Shown here: positions 1 to 9,000 of the stretch, piece after piece
Layout: each line of letters starts with the position of its first letter
How positions within the stretch are numbered: the first letter of the stretch is position 1
From: Nocardia yamanashiensis NBRC 100130
GTDB taxonomy: Bacteria > Actinomycetota > Actinomycetes > Mycobacteriales > Mycobacteriaceae
Assembly: GCF_001613325.1 (NCBI RefSeq)
Contig: NZ_BDCD01000033.1
Span: 1-64,000, forward strand
DNA: 64,000 nucleotides
Direction: 5' to 3'
Made by a program: the position numbers and the translations under genes
Notes under the pieces: model-generated
Databases searched by the model: none
The model's input: the letters and a program-made list of their open reading frames with translations, nothing else
What the model was told of the DNA's origin: nothing

Positions 1-163
1 CCGTCGGGTTCGCCCAGCTCCAGCCATGGCTTGTCGGTCACCGTCTGCAGGTATTTGGTGCCTTTTTGTGGTTGCTGACGTCGTGACTGCGGCCCAGGCG
101 TACCCGCACGCAGCGGCCGGTGTCGTTGTTGGTGATAGTGCAGTTGCCTTCGGGAAATCCCAT
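1..163 (-). pseudogene. 5' part of an unrecognised CDS, frameshifted
   Basis: On the minus strand an ATG at 163 opens a frame rich in Asn and Thr (MGFPEGNCTITNNDTGRCVR and on to about residue 33). That frame stops soon afterwards. A second frame then continues naturally to the window edge with a Lys/Tyr/Leu/Gln-rich stretch ending LELGEPDG. The switch falls at a run of five T (63-67 on the plus strand); one extra base there would join the two parts. The family is not recognised; the N-terminal wording resembles small actinobacterial carbohydrate-binding-like proteins, but this is a guess. The remainder lies outside the window. It may be a sequencing error rather than a true mutation. Confidence 0.45.
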
Positions 164-350
164 GATGTCGAGCCCCTTTCGATCACACGCCGGCTGGAAC
201 TAGACGAGAACGACGGCGCGCACAACCCGCACGACCCCCGCATTTCAGGGGGTACCTCACCAGCGCGAACGCCACGCCGGACCGTTACCACCGGACACGG
301 ACCTCCACCGAAAACAGCAACGGAAAGCCGGGTGAGCAGCGAATTCGGCG

Positions 351-812
351 TCAACGCGGGGCTTCGACCTCGGCCTTGATGCGTTCGAGGGTTTGCCGCA
401 TGCCTTCTCGATTCGTCTTGCCGCGTGTCCAGCCGGCGAGCAGCCAGTACAGGCGCAGCGGGAGGGAATTGTGCAGGTGGAAGGATTCCGTGACCTGCGT
501 GCCGGTGGCATCGGGTTCGAGGAGATACCGCCAGGTGTTGATCTCCATGCCGCCGGGACCCAGCACGGTGAAGGCGAATTCCCGGCCCGGTTCGGCGGCG
601 ATGACGCGGCATACGGTCGAATACTTGAGCCCCCAACCGTTACGATCGACCTGCCCGCGGAATTTGGCGCCGACCACAGGTCCGGTCGCTCCGCCCACCC
701 ACCGCGCGCCGTAGGTCTCCGGGCTGAAGCGCCCGACATTGGTGACATCGCTGACCAGCTGCCAGATCTGCTCGGCAGGGGCCGCCATGTGGATCGTGAC
801 TTCGTCGTACAC
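351..812 (-). CDS. SRPBCC family (polyketide cyclase/START-like) protein
   Basis: This 153-residue protein has the helix-grip START/Bet v1 pattern. It opens VTIHMAAPAEQIWQLVSDVT, followed by SPETYGARWVGG and a repeated beta-strand body, and ends in a long C-terminal helix. The family binds hydrophobic ligands or acts as cyclase/aromatase; the substrate here cannot be told. It is a distant paralogue of the SRPBCC gene at 11819, sharing the early ...SPE-YG--WV motif. It stands alone, divergent from the downstream esterase gene, with about 150 bases between them that could hold both promoters. The family call is firm, the function unknown. Confidence 0.85.
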   Translation of the reverse strand: MYDEVTIHMAAPAEQIWQLVSDVTNVGRFSPETYGARWVGGATGPVVGAKFRGQVDRNGWGLKYSTVCRVIAAEPGREFAFTVLGPGGMEINTWRYLLEPDATGTQVTESFHLHNSLPLRLYWLLAGWTRGKTNREGMRQTLERIKAEVEAPR

Positions 813-963
813 GCACTCGACCCTAGATCATCCGGTCGTGGGCACGGCTGCTCGAGCGAATCAGGCTCGCGGCTGCGACGGGACCCGGCCACCAAACCGC
901 GGGCGGTGTCGTCGCGAAACCTTCGAGAGTAGAGATTACGTCCGATAGCGGTCCGCGGGAGGA

Positions 964-1995
964 ATGCCGATGCGAGTACGACGATCGAGAACCGCTGCGA
1001 CAGCACGGTTTGTGATGGCGGCGTGGATCATCATGGGCGTGGCCGCCGCCGGTGCCGGGCACGCCGTAGCCGATTCGCGAACTCCCGCAGTCGTTTCGGT
1101 GCAGGTACTCGGAGATCGCGACGAGCTGGTGCAGGTGTACTCACCCGCCATGAACAAGACGATCCCGGCGCGGATCATCCGGGCATCGAGCCCAGCGCCA
1201 CGACCAACGTTGTACCTGCTCAACGGTTCGCAGGGCGGTCCGAACGGAAGTGGCTGGGATACCCAGACCGACGCGCCGGACTACCTGCGCGGCAAAGACG
1301 TCAATGTCGTCAATCCGATCGGTGGCGGCGGTTCCTACTACACCGACTGGATCCGCGAGGACCCGGTGCTGGGAGTCAACAAATGGCAGACCTTCCTCAA
1401 CGAGGAACTGCCGGCGGCGATCGAGGAACACTTGGGGGCCAGCCGAACCCGGGCGGCGGTCGGTGTATCGATGAGTGGCACTTCGGTGTTGAACCTGGCC
1501 ATAGTCAAGCCCGGATTCTGGCAGGGCGTCGCCTCCTACAGCGGTTGCGCTCAAACCTCGGACCCGGTCGGAGGGCAGTACGTCCGCGTCACGGTTGAGA
1601 ACTGGTCCGGCGCAAGCAGTGTCGAGAACATGTGGGGTCCGATCGGCGGTCCGGTCTGGCGCGCCAACGATCCATTGCTCAACGCGGACCGGTTGCGAGG
1701 CACCGCGATCTATCTGAGTTCCGGCACCGGTGTCGCCGCCGCACCGCATGACACCCCTGCCGATCGGCGCGTCACCGAGGGCCTCATCCCGCTACCTGTA
1801 CAGATCGCGTTCGGCGGCCCGATCGAGGCCGCCGTACATACTTGCACCGCGAACATGGCCGCTCGCCTGCGTGAGCTGAATATCCCTGCCACCGTGAATG
1901 ATCGGCCCGTGGGAACCCACTCGTGGGGATACTGGGAAGACGACTTGCACGACTCATGGCCTTTCCTGGCCGGCACCCTCGGGGTACGGCCTTGA
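964..1995 (+). CDS. Secreted antigen-85-type mycolyltransferase/esterase
   Basis: This 343-residue alpha/beta-hydrolase belongs to the antigen 85 / corynomycolyltransferase family. Members transfer mycolic acids between trehalose mycolates and the arabinogalactan outside the cell. An Arg-rich N-terminus, a hydrophobic stretch (residues about 15-35) and an Ala-x-Ala-like site form a signal peptide. The body has the family landmarks: YLLNGSQGG, GGGGSYYTDW, the nucleophile elbow G-V-S169-M, and a C-terminal HSWGYW carrying the likely catalytic His. The ATG at 964 follows GGGAGGAA. It stands alone with no operon partner visible. The presence of this family fits a mycolate-containing genus. Trehalose versus other acceptor specificity cannot be judged. 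Confidence 0.9.
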   Translation: MPMRVRRSRTAATARFVMAAWIIMGVAAAGAGHAVADSRTPAVVSVQVLGDRDELVQVYSPAMNKTIPARIIRASSPAPRPTLYLLNGSQGGPNGSGWDTQTDAPDYLRGKDVNVVNPIGGGGSYYTDWIREDPVLGVNKWQTFLNEELPAAIEEHLGASRTRAAVGVSMSGTSVLNLAIVKPGFWQGVASYSGCAQTSDPVGGQYVRVTVENWSGASSVENMWGPIGGPVWRANDPLLNADRLRGTAIYLSSGTGVAAAPHDTPADRRVTEGLIPLPVQIAFGGPIEAAVHTCTANMAARLRELNIPATVNDRPVGTHSWGYWEDDLHDSWPFLAGTLGVRP

Positions 1996-2741
1996 ATCAG
2001 GACGAGTATTCCCTGTCGAGATCCGCCCTCGTGCAGCACAACTTTTGATCACGGTGGCGCCGGGCGCTGCAGTGGTTGTTGCGACCGTTGTTGTTGTGCA
2101 GGATCCTTCATCGCCACGACCCTCGCGTTCCGAACCAGGCCGCGCTGGCCGCCAGCGAATGCACGCTCACGGCGAATTCAGTGTGCCTCGATGACTGTCC
2201 AGGACCAGCCGACACCAGCCAGCGCTCGGGCTCCGGCGGATTGGTCCAGCCTTCGGGACCGTGTCAGTTTGTCTTGACTTCGGGCTCACGGTCTCGCGTC
2301 TGACGAGTCAAGGTGAGGCGGTCGACCTGTATATGGAGATTCGGGAACTGCTGCACAAGGAGCGCATTGCGGACGACATGATGTCCTTCTCCGCGTGGGA
2401 GGAGGACGAATGGCGGATGAAGGCGGAAACCCCACCGCCAATCGAGACCACGCCGGCCAGCTTAGGTAGAGCAAGAAGTCGGAGAATCTCGTTACAGCGG
2501 GGCCGAACGTCCCGGTTTGCTCGATCTCGGCGTCCAGGACGTCGAGTAGGCGAAGTTCGCAACCAGGATCTCGCGCTACTTCGTGCGCTCCGGTGCGGAA
2601 CCGAACGCCGCATTGACGAATTGCCGCCCGGCCCGAGTAGGCGACATCGCTTGTCACGACCAAGGACGACGGTAGCGGCTTCGGCACCGCCGGTTCCGAA
2701 GCACGCTATCGCTGAGTCCAATGTGGTTCGGTCGCAGTGCT
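1996..2741. other. About 750 bases without a confident gene
   Basis: No frame here has a recognisable family. A plus-strand frame has a plausible acidic stretch starting with ATG at 2333 (MEIRELLHKERIADDMMSFS) but becomes Arg-rich noise soon after. A minus-strand frame from 2687 gives a reasonable 75-residue stretch and then also degenerates. A short ATG frame at 2193 stops after 28 codons. The pattern looks like decayed or frameshifted small genes rather than one intact gene. Confidence 0.4.
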
Positions 2742-3971
2742 TTACAGCCCGCCGGTGTTGAGCAGCCGGTTCGGGGTCGGGTAGGAACCCGTGTTGTTGT
2801 TCTGCACGACATTCTTGGTGGACTTGTCGATCAGCCAGTCGCGGATGGTCTGCCAGGAGGCATCGCCGTAGGTGGCTTTGTACAGTGCCGCAACACCGGC
2901 TGCCAGGGGCGCGGCGAACGATGAACCGCTGTCCCTTCCGTAGTTGCCTCCGGGAATCGGCACATCGACGACATCGCCAGGTGCGTACATCTGCACGCAG
3001 GTGCCATAGTTGGCGTATTGCACGTCGCGACTGTCGGTGAAGTCGGTGTGTGCGACCGCGAAGCCGCCAGCGGCATCGGCCGGTGGGTGGTGGCAGGCGT
3101 CGTCGTGGTCGTTGCCGGCGGAGACCGCGACGAATACACCGGAATCGGCGAGGGAGTTCACGGCCTGTCGAAGCGCCGCCCCGGCGAGCTGCGCCACCCA
3201 GTATTCGAAGTTGCTCGAGATGTTGGCCACGGCCGGGGACTGATGATTGGTGCGCACCCAATTGACGCCGTTCAAGAACTGGATCAAGCCGACCTGCCCG
3301 GCGCAGTCGCCGACGCGGACCGAAACCAGCTGTGCCTGCTTCGCGACTCCGTATCTGGTGCCGCCGATGACACCGGCCACTTCGGTGCCGTGTTCGAAGC
3401 AGGCGGGAGTGGTCGTTCCCCCGACATGGTCGGAACCGTTCGACGCGCGGCCTCCGAAATCGGGATGGCTGAGATCGATGCCATCGTCGATGACATAGAC
3501 CCTCACGCCGGCCCCCGTGGAGTTGACTTGGACGACACCGTCCAGGGGAAGATTTGCCTGGTTGATCCGATCCAACGCCCAGTTGTCGGGGGCGGCTGAG
3601 GCGGTGAGCGCTTTGGCGGAGGGGGTGTCCTTCGTGGAAACGGCGGCGTTCTCGATGATGGATTCGACACGGCTGTCTCGCTGCAAGGCCTCGACCCGAT
3701 TCGGGGTCAGCTTGGTTCCGAACCCGTTGAGCATCGGGGTCCACCGATTGTCCGGCTTGACGTTGGCATCCGCCAGTACGTCATCGACGGATTCACCGCT
3801 CTTGACGATCACAATGTATTCCCCAGGCCGCGGCGTGACCTTGTCCGAGGCGGGAGCCCGCTGGATCTCGACAAGCGGCTTGGGATCAGGGGGAGCGGCA
3901 GCGGCGGGGAGTGCCGATGCGGCGAGTACGGACAGCGCGACCACCGGCAGCACCAGCCAAGACTTCTTCAT
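2742..3971 (-). CDS. Secreted S8 (subtilisin-like) serine protease
   Basis: This 409-residue preproprotease has a Sec signal peptide (MKKSW, hydrophobic core, ALPAAAA at about residue 26) and an inhibitor-I9-type propeptide (about 45-110, EYIVIVKSGE). The mature catalytic domain carries the triad Asp162 (VIDDGID), His194 (EHGTEVAGVIGG) and Ser351 (GSSFAAP), with an oxyanion Asn in the SAGND region. It is expected to cleave proteins outside the cell. The length is normal for actinobacterial fungalysin/aqualysin-like subtilases. It is convergent with unassigned DNA downstream and about 360 bases from the mec-cysO operon. Several Cys residues could form disulfides. Confidence 0.93.
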   Translation of the reverse strand: MKKSWLVLPVVALSVLAASALPAAAAPPDPKPLVEIQRAPASDKVTPRPGEYIVIVKSGESVDDVLADANVKPDNRWTPMLNGFGTKLTPNRVEALQRDSRVESIIENAAVSTKDTPSAKALTASAAPDNWALDRINQANLPLDGVVQVNSTGAGVRVYVIDDGIDLSHPDFGGRASNGSDHVGGTTTPACFEHGTEVAGVIGGTRYGVAKQAQLVSVRVGDCAGQVGLIQFLNGVNWVRTNHQSPAVANISSNFEYWVAQLAGAALRQAVNSLADSGVFVAVSAGNDHDDACHHPPADAAGGFAVAHTDFTDSRDVQYANYGTCVQMYAPGDVVDVPIPGGNYGRDSGSSFAAPLAAGVAALYKATYGDASWQTIRDWLIDKSTKNVVQNNNTGSYPTPNRLLNTGGL

Positions 3972-4143
3972 TGACCTTACCCACGAGCTAGATTGAAACG
4001 ATTACATTTCAGATACTGTCAGATCGAAATCGGCTGCGCGACAAAACGATCATTTCACTCGATGCCCGTACGAGAAGGTCCGCACCCGTCGGAACACAGC
4101 CGAATCAGTGACATACCCCAGGAACGGCTGCGCAATAGACGCC

Positions 4144-4332
4144 CTACTTTGCCGCTGACCGCGCTGACCGAACCGGCCAGCACGACCAATTGAAGATTGA
4201 CGGCCCTGGGCTGTGATGGTCACCGGCAGTTGCCGCTGCCGCAGGAATTGGGGAATGTGCATCCGTTGACGTCCCGCCCCCGACCAGCGGGGTGTCGCCG
4301 AACGTCGCGATCAGCGACTCGTAGCGCGCCAC
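4144..4332 (-). pseudogene. cysM: Truncated cysM (O-phosphoserine sulfhydrylase) remnant
   Basis: A GTG codon 2 nt after the cysO stop opens a frame reading MARYESLIATFGDTPLVGG. This matches the start of CysM from the mycobacterial mec-cysO-cysM operon, where the Mtb protein begins with a similar RYDSLLQALGNTPLVG segment. After about 19 codons (near 4272) the frame becomes unrelated sequence and stops at 4144, so the PLP-binding Lys, the substrate loops and more than 90 percent of the enzyme are missing. In the family, CysM condenses O-phosphoserine with CysO thiocarboxylate. A complete copy may exist elsewhere in the genome. The truncation point probably marks a deletion or rearrangement junction. 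Confidence 0.7.
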
Positions 4333-4334
4333 GG

Positions 4335-4613
4335 TTAGCGCGCGCCGCCGGCGACCGCCGGAAGAATGGTCACGGTGCCGCCGTCGGTCACCTCGGCGTC
4401 CAGCCCGCCCGCGAAGCGCACGTCCTCATCGTCGATGTAGATGTTCACGTAGCGGTTCAGCTTGCCGTCCTTGAGCAGCCGCTCCTTCAACCCCGGGAAA
4501 TTGGCTTCCAGGTCGTCGATGAGCGCGGCCAGGGTCGCGCCCTCGCCCTGAACTCGCTTCTCGCCCTTGGTGATCGGGCGCATGATGGTCGGAATGGACA
4601 CGGTGACCGGCAT
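4335..4613 (-). CDS. cysO: CysO-type MoaD/ThiS sulfur carrier protein
   Basis: This 92-residue ubiquitin-fold protein closely resembles mycobacterial CysO: VSIPTIMRP at the N-terminus, LEANFPGLKERL, then RYVNIYIDDEDVRFAGG and ILPAVAGG. The C-terminal Gly-Gly is thiocarboxylated and donates sulfur to O-phosphoserine on CysM; Mec then releases cysteine. Here the Gly-Gly is followed by Ala-Arg before the stop, so the carrier would need C-terminal trimming before activation, unlike Mtb CysO as I recall it. The gene lies 18 nt downstream of mec in the same direction. Its normal partner cysM is truncated directly downstream. Confidence 0.92.
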   Translation of the reverse strand: MPVTVSIPTIMRPITKGEKRVQGEGATLAALIDDLEANFPGLKERLLKDGKLNRYVNIYIDDEDVRFAGGLDAEVTDGGTVTILPAVAGGAR

Positions 4614-4631
4614 GACTGGGACTCCTTGCTT

Positions 4632-5042
4632 TCAGGTGGTGACGATCTGAACGGGCTCTTCCTGGACCTGCCCGTCCAGAATCCGATAGCTGCGCAGCTC
4701 GTGCCGCTCCGGATCGCGGGTGGAGATGAGCACGTAGTGGGCATTGGGTTCGGAGGCGAAGGAGATGTCGGTGCGACTCGGGTACGCCTCGGTCGCGGTG
4801 TGCGAGTGGTAGATGACCACCGGCTCCTCGTCGGCGGCGTCCATCTCGCGCCACAACTTCAGCTGTTCACCGGAATCGAACTCGTAGAAGGTCGGCGAGC
4901 GCGCGGCATTGATCATGGGAATGAAACGCTCGGGCCGGTCGGACCCCTCGGGCCCGGCGATCACCCCGCACGCCTCGTCGGGATGGTCGGCGCGGGCGTG
5001 CGCCACCATGGCGTCCACCAGGTCAGCCCTGATCACCAGCAC
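4632..5042 (-). CDS. mec: Mec-type JAMM metalloprotease (CysO-cysteine peptidase)
   Basis: This 136-residue Zn peptidase of the JAMM/MPN+ family is colinear with mycobacterial Mec. It carries DEACGVIAGPEGSDRPERF near residue 25, the metal motif HSHTATEAYPSRTD (HxH and distal Asp), and the conserved ISTRDPERHELRSYRI. It hydrolyses the CysO-cysteine adduct to release cysteine in the oxidant-resistant cysteine pathway. It is the first gene of the mec-cysO pair. All metal ligands are present, so this step looks functional even though the adjacent cysM is not. Confidence 0.93.
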   Translation of the reverse strand: MLVIRADLVDAMVAHARADHPDEACGVIAGPEGSDRPERFIPMINAARSPTFYEFDSGEQLKLWREMDAADEEPVVIYHSHTATEAYPSRTDISFASEPNAHYVLISTRDPERHELRSYRILDGQVQEEPVQIVTT

Positions 5043-5109
5043 GTAATTTCCTCCCCCGGGTCCTCCCTGACCCGCTTATGTTTCGCTGTTCGTGTCCGCT
5101 TCTTGATCG

Positions 5110-5736
5110 CTACCGGTTGGTCACGGTGATGCCGTTCAACAGAACTTGAATGATGTTGCGCAGATCCTGGATCAGCTCACCACGAGGACTGTTCTGCCTG
5201 ATCCATCGGTACAAGGCGCCCAGATACAGGTCTCGGATCACATTGCCGAGCGTCTCAGGGTCAGCGTCCTGGTTGATCTCGCCGCGTTCCTGCCCTGCCC
5301 GGACGATGCTGGCGAACACCTCTGCGGTGTGCGGCTCCTCCGATAGTGGCCGGCCCACCTTGACCCATGCGGTGATCATGACGTCGACTTGCTCGCGCTG
5401 TTCTTCGTTTACCTGAGCGAGTATGCCGAGGCAGAGCTGGAGCAATGTTGCCGTGTCGGTGGTTTCGATACTCAGCGGCAGCTGCAGTCGTTTGATCATG
5501 ATGCGCCGCCGATTGGTGGCCCACTCGGTGATCAGATCCTCTTTGCGCTGGAAGTAGTTGAAGAAGGTGCCGCGCGCGACGTCGGCACGCACGGTTATGT
5601 CGTCGATCGTGGTTCTGTCGTATCCCTTCTCGACGAACAGTTCGATCGCGGCCTCGTAGATGCGGGAGCGATTGCGTAGCTTGTTCCGCTCCCTGCGTCC
5701 TGCCAACGCGGTGTGGTCGGCTGTGTCCTGCTGCAT
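5110..5736 (-). CDS. TetR/AcrR family regulator, probable cluster regulator
   Basis: This is a 208-residue TetR-type repressor. The N-terminal helix-turn-helix spans about residues 20-65 (RIYEAAIELFVEKGYDRTTI, then RADVARGTFFNYFQRKEDLI), followed by an all-helical ligand domain. An ATG lies 24 nt upstream in frame, but the ATG at 5736 is preceded by GGGAGG at the right distance and is chosen. The gene is divergent from the polyketide synthase gene. A palindrome at 5789-5804 sits in the shared promoter region about 50 bases upstream, fitting autoregulation and control of the cluster. The ligand is unknown; a pathway intermediate is the obvious candidate. Confidence 0.88.
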   Translation of the reverse strand: MQQDTADHTALAGRRERNKLRNRSRIYEAAIELFVEKGYDRTTIDDITVRADVARGTFFNYFQRKEDLITEWATNRRRIMIKRLQLPLSIETTDTATLLQLCLGILAQVNEEQREQVDVMITAWVKVGRPLSEEPHTAEVFASIVRAGQERGEINQDADPETLGNVIRDLYLGALYRWIRQNSPRGELIQDLRNIIQVLLNGITVTNR

Positions 5737-5788
5737 CGAACCTCCCTCGCAGGCCAACATCGTAAACAGTGTGCACCATAGCCTAATG

Positions 5789-5804
5789 ATGAACTGTAGT
5801 TCAT
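5789..5804. promoter_or_regulatory. Palindromic operator candidate for the TetR regulator
   Basis: Perfect inverted repeat ATGAACT-GT-AGTTCAT in an AT-rich patch of the divergent tetR/PKS intergenic region. TetR operators are usually 15-20 bp dyads overlapping the promoter they control. Position and symmetry fit; binding is inferred. Confidence 0.6.
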
Positions 5805-6058
5805 TTTGTTTGCGAGGCCTCGGGCATCCTGCACTTGTGACTCATCGCGCCGACTAGCAGCCCTTGCATGTACCAAACTGTCAGTGGCGCAAGCGCATTA
5901 CGTCAAACGTGGTCGTTGTCGCCGGAACCCGTCCGGAACCTGGTTCAAATCTCGTTGGTCGGAAACATTGACTGCAGACTGAAGTTGGACGCTGGTACAC
6001 TTCCGTTTGGAAGCAGGGGGGCAGCGTACGCACTGTCCGTGGACGATGGAGGGGATCG

Positions 6059-9000
6059 GTGGTGGACTCGCGCGGGCTGCAGTCACATCCGGAGACTGTG
6101 GCAGTCATAGGTCTGGGGGTCAGGTTTCCGGGGGCGAACAATGTCGAACAGTTCTGGTCACTGCTGGTCGAGGGCCGGGACGCGGTGGTCGAGGTCCCTG
6201 TGGACCGATTCGATGTGGCGTCGGTGCATGACCCAGAACCCGGGGTGCCAGGGCGGACGGTCTCTCGTCACGGTGGGTTCATCGATGATGCTTTCGCCTT
6301 CGATGCCGCCTTCTTCGGTATCTCACCCCTTGAAGCTCGGGGTATGGATCCGCAGCAGCGTCTCCTGCTTCAGGTCGTATGGGAATCGCTGGAGGACGCG
6401 GGAATCCGTCCCGCAACCCTTGCGGGCACGCGTGTCGGCGTCTTCGTCGGTCAGGCGACGTCGGAGTATGGCGAGGCCATCGGCGAACCGGCAGGTATTC
6501 GTGATGCCGCAGGAAGTCGCCTGCGCACGGTTACCGCCGGGCGGGTGTCATTCGCGCTCGACCTGCGGGGGCCGAGCATCACCGTCGACACGGCCTGCTC
6601 CTCGTCGCTGGTCGCGGTTCATTTGGCAAGACAAAGTCTTCTCAGCGGGGAGTGCGATCTCGCCATCGCGGCGGGGGTGAACTTCATTCAGTCGCCGACC
6701 GACGCGATCGTGTACTCGCAGGCGAAGATGCTCTCGCCCACTGGGCGATGTCGCTTCGGGGACGCCGGCGCCGACGGGTTCGTCCGCAGCGAGGGCATCG
6801 GGGCGATCGTGTTGAAACGAACCCATGATGCCGACTCCGCAGCCAACCGCGTCCTGGCCGTGCTGAACGCGAGCGTGGTCAACAACGACGGCAAGGGCAG
6901 CGGCCTGCTGCTCCAACCTGCTGTGAGCGGTCAGACGGCGATGATTGTCCAAGCCTGCGAGAATGCGGGAGTCGAGCCCGGCGATATCGACTATGTCGAG
7001 GCGCACGGAACCGGGACGATCGTTGGTGACGAGGTCGAGTTGCGGGCGCTCGGTGCCGCTATCGCGGTACGAAGACCGAACGGCCGGCCGCTGGAAGTAG
7101 GGTCGGTCAAGACGAACATCGGTCACACCGAGGCGGCGGCCGGCATAGCTGGATTGATCAAGGCCGTCCTGATCGCGCACCGTCGCATCATCCCGCCCTC
7201 GCTCCATTTCTCCACACCGCATCCGGTGCTGGCGGACCTGCCCATCAGGGTTGTCGAGAGTGCCCGGTCCCTGCCGAGGACGAGTCGTCCCGCGGTGATC
7301 GGTGTCAGCTCATTCGGTATCTCCGGCACTAACGCACACGTGATCGTCAGCGGAGTTCCGCGACCGCACCTCCTCGAAGATGCCGCCCCCGCCTCCGCGC
7401 GCCCAGCGTTGCTGTTGCTCTCCGCGCGTTCTCAGGCAGCATTGCATGCGCTCCGCGCCCGATTCGTGGAGTACTTGAACGGGCGGGGCAAAGCCCAACC
7501 GCTGCAAGCCATTTGTGGAAATGCTGCCTTGCTGCGAGATCACCATCGCTACCGTGCTTGGGCAGTCGGATCCAGCCACGAGGAGCTCTCGGCGGCTTTG
7601 AAGGAGCTCGACGAGGGGACACCAACACGCCGAGCGGGAATCGGCGAAGTGCGGAGCCGGACACCACGATCGGTCTTCGTTTACTCGGGCCAAGGCTCGC
7701 AATGGAGTGGCATGGCTCAGTCTCTGCTCGCGACGGAGTCTGTGTTCAGAGAAGCACTTGAACATGCCGACCAGGCGATTCGGGCCGAATTCGGGTGGTC
7801 GGTTCTCGAGTACCTTCTGTCGGAGCACCCGCCGATGAACACTGCGAAGGTTCAGCCCGTGCTGTGGGCTGTGCAGGTGGCTCTGAGTCGACTGCTGAGT
7901 TCATGGGGGCTCGAGCCTGATGAGTGCGTGGGCCACAGCATGGGAGAGGTTGCCGCCGCTACCGTTTCAGGCGCATTGTCGGTTGACGAGGCCGCCCGGG
8001 TGATCGGTCACCGTAGCGCTCTGCTGGAAGGTATCGCCGGTGCCGGCGCCATGCTTGTCGTCGGCCTCGGACTCGAAGACACCGAAGGCTTCGTCACCGA
8101 ATTCGGACCCGCAGTCAGTATCGCGGCGAGCAACGCTCCGACATCGACAGTCCTGGCCGGCGAGCCGAAGGTCCTGCAGGAGATCGCCGCCCGTCTCGAT
8201 GAGGTCGGTGTACTCGCGCGACCTGTGAAGGTAGATGTGGCATCACACTCTCCCCAGACCGACGTACTGTTGGCGGAGCTACGGCGCCGTCTTGTCGACT
8301 TGCGTCCTGCATCCGTTCAGATTCCCATGCGTTCCACCGTCACGGCGTCCACCGTGCACGGAACCGAGTTGGACGCGGACTACTGGCCGGAAAACCTCCG
8401 TCAACCAGTGCTGTTCGGCACTGCGGTTCGCCGAATGCTCTCAGCCCATGACCAAGAGTGTGTCTTCCTCGAGATAAGCCCGCATCCGATTCTGGTCAGT
8501 TCGATCTGTGAGAACCAGAAGGAATACGGCACCGAACCGACCGCGGTCGCTACGTTGGTGCGTGGTGGCGACGAGCGGACGGCCTTGGTCGCCGCGCTTG
8601 GGCAGATGTTCGCATTCGGAGCGAACATGGCTTGGGAGAACTACTTTCCCGCTGGCACCGCCATCGACGGCTTCCCAACCTATGCCTGGGATGCTGAGTA
8701 CTACCGCCGGGAATCCTCGCCACTGACTCAAATACGAACGCACACTATCGAACTGCCACTCGACAGGCAGGTCACCGGTTTCCGTGTCGACGGTACACGG
8801 CCGATACCCCCGGTGACCTTTGCCGCGGCGGTTCTGGACGCCGCGCGATCGTTGCACCTGAGTAGCGATGTGGCGCTCGAAGATGTACGGTTCACCGCCT
8901 CGATTGACGTCGATTGCCTGACGGATCCACGATTGCGGGTCACGCTGCGCCCTGCGAGCGCCACGGCATGGCACGCGACGGTAGCCGTGATTTCCCGCAG

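Noticed and set aside
2308..3744. 478-residue minus-strand frame overlapping the S8 protease
   Set aside because: It is Arg-rich and lacks family sequence; it is the frame shadow of the protease gene, which has a signal peptide and full catalytic triad.
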